This document shows positions 27,372-36,017 of a stretch of DNA of 39,349 nucleotides, one piece after another. A model generated the notes under the pieces. That model ran no database searches. It was given only the letters and a program-made list of their open reading frames with translations, and was not told the origin of the DNA. Both the position numbers and the translations under genes were made by a program. Every line of letters starts with the position of its first letter. The stretch's first letter is position 1. Source of the stretch: Clostridiales bacterium (GTDB lineage Bacteria; Bacillota; Clostridia; Christensenellales; Borkfalkiaceae); NCBI GenBank assembly GCA_015069265.1, contig SVIY01000006.1, positions 1 through 39,349 on the forward strand, read 5' to 3'.

Positions 27372-28679
27372 ATGGATTTATTTGATTTAGTATCTAACGC
27401 GAGCGCAAACGTTCCGCTCGCCGAAAGAATGAGAGCCAAAACCCTTTCGGAGTTTTTAGGGCAAGAGCATATAGTCTCTGAAACGGGACTGCTTCGCCGT
27501 GCAATAAAACTCGATAGGCTAGGCAGTTGTATTTTTTGGGGGCCACCCGGTTGTGGAAAGACCACGCTTGCAAACGTCATCGCAAACGGCACGGACGGAA
27601 ATTTCGTTAAGCTAAACGCCGTAAACAGCGGTGTTGCGGACGTTAAAAAAGTTATTGACGAAGCACAAACCAACGCTAAACTTTACGGCAAGAAGACCTA
27701 TCTTCTCCTTGACGAGTGTCATAGGTTTAACAAAACGCAAAGCGATAGTTTGCTCCCTGCGATAGAGCGTGGGGACATAATCTTCATCGGCTCGACTACC
27801 GAAAACCCCTTTGCTTCAATGACTCCTGCAATCGTGTCGCGTTGCAGAGTGTTTGAACTTAAACGCCTATCTATTGACAATATAAAGACCGCGCTTAAAA
27901 GGGCGACGGTGGATAAGGAAAGGGGGCTTGGCAATTACGATTTAACCATTGATGAAGAGGCTTTCGACCATATCGCAAAAACGTCGGCAGGAGATTTGCG
28001 CGTTGCCTTTAACGCGCTAGAACTCGCAGCGCTCACTACCGCACCGCAAAAGGACGGCAAGATAAGGGTAACCTTAAAGGACGCGGAAGAATCTATTCAA
28101 CAAAAGGCGCTATCGTACGATGAAAACCTATACTACGATATGCTCTCCGCATTCTGCAAGAGTTTAAGGGGTAGTGATGCGAATGCCGCTCTCTACTATA
28201 TGCAAAGGCTAATTAAAGGCGGTTGCGACCCACTACTTTTAGCAAGAAGACTTGTCGTGCATTCGGCAGAGGACGTGGGTATGGCAGACCCCAACGCGCT
28301 AGTCGTTGCAACGAGCGCGCTTACCGCTTTTCAAAATTTAGGACTTCCCGAAGGACTTATCCCCTTATCCGAAGCGGTCATCTACGTTTGCGAGGCGGAA
28401 AAGTCCAACACCGTTGTAGAGGCTATGTATTCGGCAGAGCAAGACGCGGTGAACGTCAAGGACGACAACGTGCCTGCACATTTAAAAAATTATGAGTTTG
28501 CTTCTAAGGAAGACAAAAAGCAAAAGGGTTTATATAAGTATCCGCACGACTTTGGCGGTTACGTCGAACAGCAATATCTTCCCGACTCATTAAAGGATAA
28601 GGTGTACTACACCCCCAAAGATAACGGTTACGAAAAGACCGTCAAAGAAATAAGAAAGAAAAAAGGAAAAAAGGTTTAA
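27372..28679 (+). CDS. rarA: replication-associated recombination protein A (AAA ATPase)
   Basis: PLAERMRAKTLSEFLGQEHIV, FWGPPGCGKTTLANVIA, LLDECHRFNKTQSDSLLPAIERG, GSTTENPFASMTPAIVSRCRVF. Confidence 0.95.
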   Translation: MDLFDLVSNASANVPLAERMRAKTLSEFLGQEHIVSETGLLRRAIKLDRLGSCIFWGPPGCGKTTLANVIANGTDGNFVKLNAVNSGVADVKKVIDEAQTNAKLYGKKTYLLLDECHRFNKTQSDSLLPAIERGDIIFIGSTTENPFASMTPAIVSRCRVFELKRLSIDNIKTALKRATVDKERGLGNYDLTIDEEAFDHIAKTSAGDLRVAFNALELAALTTAPQKDGKIRVTLKDAEESIQQKALSYDENLYYDMLSAFCKSLRGSDANAALYYMQRLIKGGCDPLLLARRLVVHSAEDVGMADPNALVVATSALTAFQNLGLPEGLIPLSEAVIYVCEAEKSNTVVEAMYSAEQDAVNVKDDNVPAHLKNYEFASKEDKKQKGLYKYPHDFGGYVEQQYLPDSLKDKVYYTPKDNGYEKTVKEIRKKKGKKV

Positions 28680-28682
28680 CTT

Positions 28683-30968
28683 ATGGACTATTCACTAAAA
28701 CTATCCAAGGAATTCAACATTCGTGCAGACCACTCTGCAAACATTATCACGCTTATTGACGACGGAAACACTATTCCGTTCATTGCAAGGTATAGAAAGG
28801 AAATGACGGGCGCTTGCGACGACCAAGTTCTTCGCGAGTTTAACGACAGATTAAAGTATTTAAGAAACCTCGACAAGAGAAAGGAAGAGATTGTAAACTC
28901 CATTACCGAACAAGGCAAAATGACCGACGAGATTGCTATCGCTCTTGCTGGGGCGGAAACTCTTACCGAGGCGGAAGATATATACCGCCCCTATAAGCAA
29001 AAGAGAAAAACGCGCGCTTCAGTCGCAACGGAAAAAGGTCTTGCACCCCTAGCAAACTTTATCCTCGCCCAAGATAACGATAACGTTTTGGAAAAGGCGC
29101 AAGAGTTTATCAATGAAGAAAAGGGCGTTTTGGACGTAGAGAGCGCGATTGCAGGCGCTTCGGATATAATCGCAGAACGCGTTTCCGACGATGCGGAACT
29201 CCGTAAGGCACTCCGTAAAAAAATCGGGGAAGTGGGCGAGATTGCTTGCAAGTTGTTGGAAGCGGAAAATTCCAAGACCTACGATATGTACGCAGAGTAT
29301 TCGGAAAAGATTGCAAAAATCCCCTCGCACAGAATTCTTGCAGTTAACCGCGGTGAAAAAGAAGAGTGCTTAAGGGTAAATATAACGGTGGATAACGAAG
29401 CGTTTGTTTCGGCAATTCACTCCATTTACGTTAAAGGTAATGGAAAAGCGTCGGAAATCGTTGCAAACGCGTGTGCTGACGCGTATTCGCGCTTAATATT
29501 CCCCTCGATTGAAAGGGAAGTTAGAAGCGAGCTTACCGAAAAGGCTAGCGAACAAGCAATCAAAATGTTTGAAGTCAACCTCCGTCCCCTTCTTTTGCAA
29601 CCCCCGTTAAAAGGCAAGATTATTTTAGGACTTGACCCTGCATATCGTACGGGTTGCAAGATTGCAGTAATCGACTCGGAGGGAAACGTTTTGGATACCG
29701 CAGTTGTGTTCCCGACTCCGCCCCAAAACAGAATTGAAGAAGCCAAAGAAATTCTTCTTAAACTCATCAAAAAGCACAACGTTTCTATTATTTCTATCGG
29801 TAACGGAACGGCAAGTAAAGAATCGGAAATCTTCGTTGCAAATATGATAAAAGAATCGGGCTTAAACCTCTCTTACGCTGTTGTAAACGAGGCTGGCGCG
29901 TCCGTTTATAGCGCAAGCAAACTCGGTGCGGAAGAATTCCCCGACTTTGAACCTGCACAAAGAAGCGCAGTTTCTATCGCAAGAAGATTGCAAGACCCTC
30001 TTGCAGAACTTATCAAGATTGACGTTAAATCTATCGGTGTCGGTCAGTATCAACACGATATGCCAGAAAATAGACTTGAAGAAGTTTTGGGCGGTGTGGT
30101 AGAAGACTGTGTTAACAGCGTAGGCGTAGACCTCAATACTGCTTCGTATAGCCTCTTGTCTTACGTTGCAGGCTTAAATAAAGGCATTGCGAAAGAGATT
30201 GTTAAGTATAGAACGGAACAACCGTTTATAAAGAGAGAAGACCTACTTAAAGTTAAAAAGCTCGGTGCAAAAGCGTTCGAGCAGTGTGCAGGCTTCCTCC
30301 GTATCATAGGCGGAAACGTTTTGGATAATACGGGTGTTCACCCCGAATCTTATCCCGCGGTAGAAAAGCTTCTTACTGCAACCGGATACACTTTGGACGA
30401 CGTTGCAAACGGCAAAATCGGCGATATAAGAGAGCGAATTGAGAAAAAGAGTTGGGAAAAGACGGCAGAGGAGTGCGGAACGGGTGTTCCAACGTTAAAA
30501 GATATCGTCGCTGAACTCTTAAAACCGGGTAGAGATATCCGTGATAGCTTGCCAAAGCCAATACTTAGAAGCGATTTAATGGACTTATCTGATTTAAAAG
30601 AAGGTATGGAAATCAACGGTACGGTAAGAAACGTTATCGACTTTGGCGTGTTCGTAGACATTGGCGTGCATCAGGACGGCTTGGTGCATATTTCTCAAAT
30701 CTCCGATAACTATATCAAGCACCCGTCCGACGTTTTGAAGGTTGGCGACTTGGTTAAAGTTAAGGTGCTTGGCGTTGATACTGTAAAGAAAAAGATTTCC
30801 TTAACGATGAAAACCACCGAGCTTCCGCACGGACTTAACGTTGGCAACCAAAAAACCGATAGGGAAAGAAAACAAGGCAGACGCGACGCCGAGAAAAAAC
30901 GCGAGGCAAACGCACCCCTTACCGACGCACAACTAAAAGAACTTCTAATGAAAAAGTTCGGTAGATAA
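28683..30968 (+). CDS. tex: Tex-family RNA-binding transcription accessory protein
   Basis: IPFIARYRKEMTGACDDQVLREF, LGLDPAYRTGCKIAVID, HhH and C-terminal S1 domain. Confidence 0.96.
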   Translation: MDYSLKLSKEFNIRADHSANIITLIDDGNTIPFIARYRKEMTGACDDQVLREFNDRLKYLRNLDKRKEEIVNSITEQGKMTDEIAIALAGAETLTEAEDIYRPYKQKRKTRASVATEKGLAPLANFILAQDNDNVLEKAQEFINEEKGVLDVESAIAGASDIIAERVSDDAELRKALRKKIGEVGEIACKLLEAENSKTYDMYAEYSEKIAKIPSHRILAVNRGEKEECLRVNITVDNEAFVSAIHSIYVKGNGKASEIVANACADAYSRLIFPSIEREVRSELTEKASEQAIKMFEVNLRPLLLQPPLKGKIILGLDPAYRTGCKIAVIDSEGNVLDTAVVFPTPPQNRIEEAKEILLKLIKKHNVSIISIGNGTASKESEIFVANMIKESGLNLSYAVVNEAGASVYSASKLGAEEFPDFEPAQRSAVSIARRLQDPLAELIKIDVKSIGVGQYQHDMPENRLEEVLGGVVEDCVNSVGVDLNTASYSLLSYVAGLNKGIAKEIVKYRTEQPFIKREDLLKVKKLGAKAFEQCAGFLRIIGGNVLDNTGVHPESYPAVEKLLTATGYTLDDVANGKIGDIRERIEKKSWEKTAEECGTGVPTLKDIVAELLKPGRDIRDSLPKPILRSDLMDLSDLKEGMEINGTVRNVIDFGVFVDIGVHQDGLVHISQISDNYIKHPSDVLKVGDLVKVKVLGVDTVKKKISLTMKTTELPHGLNVGNQKTDRERKQGRRDAEKKREANAPLTDAQLKELLMKKFGR

Positions 30969-30983
30969 AAAAATTAACAAACC

Positions 30984-31021
30984 AAAAACCGCTTTTGAGG
31001 GATTTCAAGGGCGGTTTTTTG
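30984..31021 (+). terminator. intrinsic terminator after tex
   Basis: AAAAACCGC ... GCGGTTTTTT. Confidence 0.8.
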
Positions 31022-31141
31022 TTAATTAAAAGTATTTACGATTTATGTAATTTTCGATAGATTGTGTAATATTTTATATAAAATTATGCAAAAATTTGGT
31101 GTATAATGTGAGCGAAACCAAAATAAAAAGAGGTATAAAAA

Positions 31142-32356
31142 ATGAAGAGATTTGTTATTGTTGGCGCAGGGTTTAGATGCTATCATATGTTCGCAAAGAC
31201 CATAAGAGACAGATTTTCTGACAGATGCAAGCTTGTTGGTGTATGCGACCCCAACTATAAGCGTGCACAAATCTATATCGATACTATCGATAAAGATATG
31301 AAGTATTATGAAGATTTTGACAAAATGCTTGCGGAATTAAAGCCCGATGCAGTTTTGGTTACCACACCAGACGGCTTGCACCACAAGTATATTATAAAGG
31401 CTTTGGAAGCGGGTATTGACGTTTATACTGAAAAGCCCCTTACCACCACAAAAGAAAATTGTGAAGCCATTCGTGATGCCGAAAGAAAGAGTGGTAAAAA
31501 GGTTACCATAACCTTTAACTGCAGATTTGTGCCATACTTTGCAAAACTTAAAGAGGTTGTAAACTCTGGAATAATCGGCACACCCCTTTCAATCAACTAT
31601 GATTATCATTTGCCATATACCCACGGTGGTGACTATTTTAAGCGTTGGCATAGGCATATGGAAAAGAGTGGCGGTATGCTTGTTCACAAGTCCACCCACC
31701 ACTTTGACGTTATGAACTGGATTTTGGGAGATGACCCAGAATCAGTTATTGCTCAAGCAAACAGGGTTTATTACGGCAATGATGATAGACCTCACGGCGA
31801 AAGATGTATGCAATGCCAATATAAAGAAACTTGCACAAGTTTCGATTGGTATGAAGATGATAAAGAAGATATTCAACTTCTCTATTTTGGACCGGAAGAC
31901 GTCGATAATTATCATCGTGACCACTGCGTATTTAAGCCCGACACCGATATTTATGACAATATGAGTGTTTCGGTAAAATACACTCGCGGTGCAATCCTCA
32001 CTTACACCTTGCATATGTTCAGCCCAAGTGAAGGTTTTAGAATTAACATTACCGGCACTAAGGGAAGAATAGAGTTCAATAGTTTTGATTACGATAAAGG
32101 CTCAGACAACGTAATCGTTGCGTTTACCGATGATAAGTGCGTGCACAAGATTAGTGTGCCCAAGGCAAGCGGAATGCACGCTGGTGGCGATGATAGAATG
32201 CTTGAGATGTTCTTTGGTGATAGACCTGACCCACTTGGTCAATGCTCTACAAGTTATGACGGAATTAAGTCTGCAATGATTGGTATTTCCGCAAACCAAA
32301 GTATTAAAGAAGGCAAGAGAATAGAACTTACAGAGTTCCTAAAGAAAATGAAATAA
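31142..32356 (+). CDS. Gfo/Idh/MocA-family oxidoreductase with Cys cluster
   Basis: GAGFRCYHMFAKTIRDRF Rossmann start, TEKPLTTTKENCEAI, GGMLVHKSTHHFDVMNWILGD; CMQCQYKETC. Confidence 0.9.
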   Translation: MKRFVIVGAGFRCYHMFAKTIRDRFSDRCKLVGVCDPNYKRAQIYIDTIDKDMKYYEDFDKMLAELKPDAVLVTTPDGLHHKYIIKALEAGIDVYTEKPLTTTKENCEAIRDAERKSGKKVTITFNCRFVPYFAKLKEVVNSGIIGTPLSINYDYHLPYTHGGDYFKRWHRHMEKSGGMLVHKSTHHFDVMNWILGDDPESVIAQANRVYYGNDDRPHGERCMQCQYKETCTSFDWYEDDKEDIQLLYFGPEDVDNYHRDHCVFKPDTDIYDNMSVSVKYTRGAILTYTLHMFSPSEGFRINITGTKGRIEFNSFDYDKGSDNVIVAFTDDKCVHKISVPKASGMHAGGDDRMLEMFFGDRPDPLGQCSTSYDGIKSAMIGISANQSIKEGKRIELTEFLKKMK

Positions 32357-33519
32357 TGAAAACACTTATTAAAAACGTCAACGTGGTAACGGCAAACGAG
32401 GTTATCTTTAACTCTGCCGTATTTATAGAGGACGGAAAAATTTGTTCAATCGGCACGGTGGATACGAGTGCAAAAAAGGTTATCGACGGCAAGGGCGGAT
32501 ATTTAATCCCCGGTTTTATCGATATGCACTGCCACGGCGGAATAGAGATTGATTTTATCGATGCTACTGCAGAAGAAATGCAAAAGATTGCCTCCTTTCA
32601 TCTGTCGCACGGCACGACAACAATGCTTGCCACAACGCTTACAGCAAAGGAAAGCACAACAGAAAACTGCTTAAAGACCTTTGCTGAATACAAAAAGAAT
32701 AATCCCGACGGCGTTTTATACGGCGTTCATATGGAAGGGCCTTGGTTCTCTCCTAAACAATGCGGTGCGCAAGACGTTTCCAATATGAAAACTCCGTCAA
32801 AGGCAGAGATTGAAAGAATCAAGCAAGCATATCCGTTCGTGTTGAGGGTGTCTTGTGCGCCCGAACTTGACGGTGGAATGGAGTTTGGCAAAAGGGCAAA
32901 AGAACTTGGTGTCATCGCTTCAGTCGGACATACCGATGCAGACTTCGATACCGTTTGCCTTGCTCACGAGAACGGCTACGAGCTTATGACGCACTTTTAT
33001 TCGGGTATGAAAGGCACGGAACGCGTTAATCTTTATAGAGTAGCAGGCGCGGTTGAGGCTGGGTATTACCTCGAAGATATGAACGTTGAAATCATTGCCG
33101 ACGGTCGTCATCTTCCCGATTCGCTACTTAAACTTATATATAAGATTAAGGGTGTGGACAAAATCAGTTTGATAACCGACGCGACGAGGGGTTGCGGACT
33201 TGCTAACGGCACTGAATCGTTTATAGGTCCAAAAGAAGACGCAATGCCAATCGTTATAGAAAACGACGTTGCGCTGTTAAAAGATAAATCGTCATTTGCA
33301 GGAAGCACCGCAACGTTCGATAGACTTTATAAAGTTATGGCAAACGTTATCGGCAAAGACTTTGTTTCCCTTTCCAAAATGGCTTCCCTTAACCCCGCCC
33401 GACTTTTAGGGCTTAAAGATAGGGGAGAGATAGAGGTCGGAAAGAGAGCAGATTTAATTATTGTAAACGATAGTTTAGAAATACAAAATATATTCCATAA
33501 AGGAGAAGAAGTAAAATGA
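32356..33519 (+). CDS. nagA: N-acetylglucosamine-6-phosphate deacetylase
   Basis: GFIDMHCHGGIEIDF, HMEGPWFSPKQCGAQD, SVGHTDAD, LITDATRGCGL; 1-nt TAATG overlap with upstream gene. Confidence 0.93.
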   Translation: MKTLIKNVNVVTANEVIFNSAVFIEDGKICSIGTVDTSAKKVIDGKGGYLIPGFIDMHCHGGIEIDFIDATAEEMQKIASFHLSHGTTTMLATTLTAKESTTENCLKTFAEYKKNNPDGVLYGVHMEGPWFSPKQCGAQDVSNMKTPSKAEIERIKQAYPFVLRVSCAPELDGGMEFGKRAKELGVIASVGHTDADFDTVCLAHENGYELMTHFYSGMKGTERVNLYRVAGAVEAGYYLEDMNVEIIADGRHLPDSLLKLIYKIKGVDKISLITDATRGCGLANGTESFIGPKEDAMPIVIENDVALLKDKSSFAGSTATFDRLYKVMANVIGKDFVSLSKMASLNPARLLGLKDRGEIEVGKRADLIIVNDSLEIQNIFHKGEEVK

Positions 33520-34268
33520 AATTAGTTGTTTCCAAATCAACCAAAGACCTCGGATTAGAATCTGCAGTTCACGCAGCAAAACTTATCAACGAGGCAATCG
33601 CAGAAAAGGGCTACGCTCGTATTCTTTTATCTACCGGCGCATCTCAATTCCCCTTCTTTGAAGAGTTCATCAAGCAAGATATCGACTGGTCAAAGGTAGA
33701 AATGTTCCACCTCGACGAGTACGTTGGAATTTCCAAAGAACATCCCGCAAGCTTCAATAAGTATCTTACCGAAAGATTTGTTTCTAAAGTTCCGCTAAAG
33801 AAAGCAAACCTCATCAACGGTGAGGATAACCCCGAAGAAACAATCGCAAAACTCACTGCGCTTCTTTCTGAATGCCCCGTAGACGTTGGTCTTATCGGTA
33901 TTGGCGAAAACGCACACATCGCGTTCAACGACCCACCCGCAGACTTCAATGACCAAAGATTCTATAAGGTTGTTACCCTTGCTCCAAGATGCTTGCAACA
34001 ACAAATTGGCGAAGGCTGGTTCAAATCAGTTGAAGAAACCTATAAACAAGCAATCAGCATGACCTGTTCACGTATCATGGCTTGCAAACACATCATCAGC
34101 GTAGTTCCCTATGCAGTTAAGGCTGAAGCAATTTATAACACCTTAAACAGTGAACTCTCTGTTGACGTTCCTGCAACGCTTATGAAACAACACGCAGATT
34201 GCACCGTTTATTGCGACCCCGACTCCGCATCAATGCTCACTAAAGAACTTATCGAAAAATTCGCGTAA
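33516..34268 (+). CDS. nagB: glucosamine-6-phosphate deaminase
   Basis: MFHLDEYVGISKEHPASF, LIGIGENAHIAFNDPPADF; ATGA overlap with nagA. Confidence 0.93.
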   Translation: MKLVVSKSTKDLGLESAVHAAKLINEAIAEKGYARILLSTGASQFPFFEEFIKQDIDWSKVEMFHLDEYVGISKEHPASFNKYLTERFVSKVPLKKANLINGEDNPEETIAKLTALLSECPVDVGLIGIGENAHIAFNDPPADFNDQRFYKVVTLAPRCLQQQIGEGWFKSVEETYKQAISMTCSRIMACKHIISVVPYAVKAEAIYNTLNSELSVDVPATLMKQHADCTVYCDPDSASMLTKELIEKFA

Positions 34269-34280
34269 AAGCATAAAAAT

Positions 34281-34313
34281 AAAACCACTCGGTTAAAGCC
34301 GAGTGGTTTTTTT
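34281..34313. terminator. bidirectional terminator between nagB and convergent XRE gene
   Basis: AAAACCACTCGG ttaaag CCGAGTGGTTTTTTT. Confidence 0.9.
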
Positions 34314-34527
34314 ATATCTCTTTTTTTCCAAGCAAAAAGTCCGCCGAAACGTCCAAAACGTCGCAAAGAAGGTTGAAAGTTTCAAGTGACGGCAGAGCTT
34401 TTCCGCTCTTATACATAGACATCGTTGGCTTGGTAATTCCTAGTTTTCTCGCTACGTCCGCATAGCTTAACGGTGACATCTCTATCGCTTCTTTTAATTT
34501 TTCACTAAATATTTTTCTAGTTTCCAT
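34312..34527 (-). CDS. small XRE-family HTH regulator
   Basis: FSEKLKEAIEMSPLSYADVARKLGITKPTMSMYKSGKALPSLETFNLLCDVLDVSADFLLGKKEI. Confidence 0.9.
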   Translation of the reverse strand: METRKIFSEKLKEAIEMSPLSYADVARKLGITKPTMSMYKSGKALPSLETFNLLCDVLDVSADFLLGKKEI

Positions 34528-34545
34528 ATCTAATAGTTTAATAAA

Positions 34546-34553
34546 ATCTAACT
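34546..34553. promoter_or_regulatory. additional operator half-site
   Basis: ATCTAACT, identical to the right arm of the 34566-34584 palindrome. Confidence 0.45.
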
Positions 34554-34560
34554 TTTTTGC

Positions 34561-34589
34561 TTGACAGTTAGATATAATCTAACTATAAT
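34561..34589 (+). promoter_or_regulatory. consensus sigma-A promoter for the LRR lipoprotein
   Basis: TTGACA-GTTAGATATAATCTAAC(17)-TATAAT. Confidence 0.85.
34566..34584. promoter_or_regulatory. candidate operator of divergent XRE regulator
   Basis: AGTTAGAT-ATA-ATCTAACT perfect palindrome spanning the promoter spacer. Confidence 0.7.
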
Positions 34590-34617
34590 ATAATTATAAC
34601 CTTAAAGGAGGATTTTT

Positions 34618-35478
34618 ATGAAAAGAAAGGTTTTTGGTGTAATTTTGGCTTTGTGCCTCACTGTCGGGCTATCAGTCGGCTTGCTATCGGGTTGTGGAGA
34701 CTCAATGACTATACAGTACGACGCGTGCGAGTGCAGTTTTTCGAACGGCGTATGTTCTAATTGTGGAAACTTCGCGCCTACCGAGGGACTTGATTACGAA
34801 GAAAATGGGAGCTACTGTTACGTAAGAGGAATTGGCTCTGCAAGAGCAAGTACGATAATAATTCCTAATTACTACAATGGTAAACCCGTCGTGGAAATTA
34901 GAGGGGATGCTTTTAGCGGTTGTAGCAGTATAAGGTCAGTTGTGATTGGCGACAACGTAAGCAAAATTAATTGCGGTGCGTTTAGTGATTGTATCAATTT
35001 ACAAGCGGTGTCCTTTGGCGATAACGTAAAGATGGTTTTTGATGACGCATTTTATGGTTGTAACAGTTTAAGATATAACGTAAAAGACGGCGTTAAATAT
35101 TTGGGCGATGCGGAAAATCCATATTTTATGCTTATGGGCGTGCAGTCAACTGGCATAACCTCGGTTAACATTGATAAGAGTTGCAAAATAATTTACAGTC
35201 GTGCATTTTTGAATTGTTCTGCGCTAGAAAGTGTGGATATACACGAGGGAATTACAAGTATTGGCGATGCGGCATTTTTGAATTGCGCTTCACTTAAAAC
35301 GGTAATTATTCCTGACGGTGTTTATTATGTTGGAACGCTTGCCTTTGATGAAAACACTTCGGTATTCTTAAATCAAAAGAAAATAGGCGGATGGTGGAGT
35401 ACGAGTTGGACTGATTCGAATAACGTTTATTGGAAAGGCAATTGGAAACTCTCAGACGGCGTTCCTATGCCTAAATAA
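34618..35478 (+). CDS. BspA-like leucine-rich-repeat (LRR_5) lipoprotein
   Basis: Lipobox LLSGCG; Cys-rich CECSFSNGVCSNCG; repeats such as GDAFSGCSSIRSVVIGDNVSKINCGAFSDCINLQAV; SD aaaggagg. Confidence 0.9.
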   Translation: MKRKVFGVILALCLTVGLSVGLLSGCGDSMTIQYDACECSFSNGVCSNCGNFAPTEGLDYEENGSYCYVRGIGSARASTIIIPNYYNGKPVVEIRGDAFSGCSSIRSVVIGDNVSKINCGAFSDCINLQAVSFGDNVKMVFDDAFYGCNSLRYNVKDGVKYLGDAENPYFMLMGVQSTGITSVNIDKSCKIIYSRAFLNCSALESVDIHEGITSIGDAAFLNCASLKTVIIPDGVYYVGTLAFDENTSVFLNQKKIGGWWSTSWTDSNNVYWKGNWKLSDGVPMPK

Positions 35479-35497
35479 TAATTTATAAAAACATTTT

Positions 35498-35530
35498 TCC
35501 GTCCGTCATATATGGCGGGCGGATATTTTT
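35498..35530 (+). terminator. intrinsic terminator after LRR gene
   Basis: TCCGTCCGTCAT at ATGGCGGGCGGA TATTTTTT. Confidence 0.8.
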
Positions 35531-35644
35531 TGCTCTTTTGTGATATTTTTTAACAATTAAAGAAATAACTTAACAAAAATATCTATTTTTTGAAAAAATA
35601 TGTTAAAATTTTACAAAAAAATTCTCAAATCGGCTTAAAAACGC

Positions 35645-35673
35645 TTTACAAATTTTGTCGAAAGTAGTATCAT
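35645..35673 (+). promoter_or_regulatory. promoter-like element with Spo0A-box-like site in spacer
   Basis: TTTACA-AATTTTGTCGAAAGTAG(17)-TATCAT; TTGTCGAA at 35655-35662 and 35678-35685. Confidence 0.5.
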
Positions 35674-35727
35674 ATCATTGTCGAAAGGGAAACCGCTCGA
35701 CTTAAAAAAGCTCATCATTTTCCCCCT

Positions 35728-35780
35728 TATCATATATTATTCAGGAAGCATTAAACGGTGTTTAATGCTTTTTGAATTTT
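35728..35780 (+). repeat. diverged repeat copy 1 with terminator hairpin
   Basis: GCATTAAACGGTGTTTAATGC TTTTTGAATTTT from 35748. Confidence 0.7.
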
Positions 35781-35874
35781 AAAACAACTTTTGTGTTTAA
35801 TCTTGCTTTGTTTTTTCGACAATGCTTCCTTCTCCTCCGCTTTGCTACGGAGCACTCGTCCATCAAGGAAGTCC

Positions 35875-35927
35875 ATCATATGACGTGCAGTCCGCATTGA
35901 ACAGTGTTCGATGCTTTTTGAATTTTT
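35875..35927 (+). repeat. diverged repeat copy 2 with terminator hairpin
   Basis: GCATTGAACAGTGTTCGATGC TTTTTGAATTTTT from 35894. Confidence 0.7.
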
Positions 35928-36017
35928 AAAGGCTTATAAGCATCGCAGGGCATCGTTAACTGATTCGCCAAAACAACCTCAATGAACGGACGTTCTATTT
36001 CGTCTGTTTTGGCTCTC

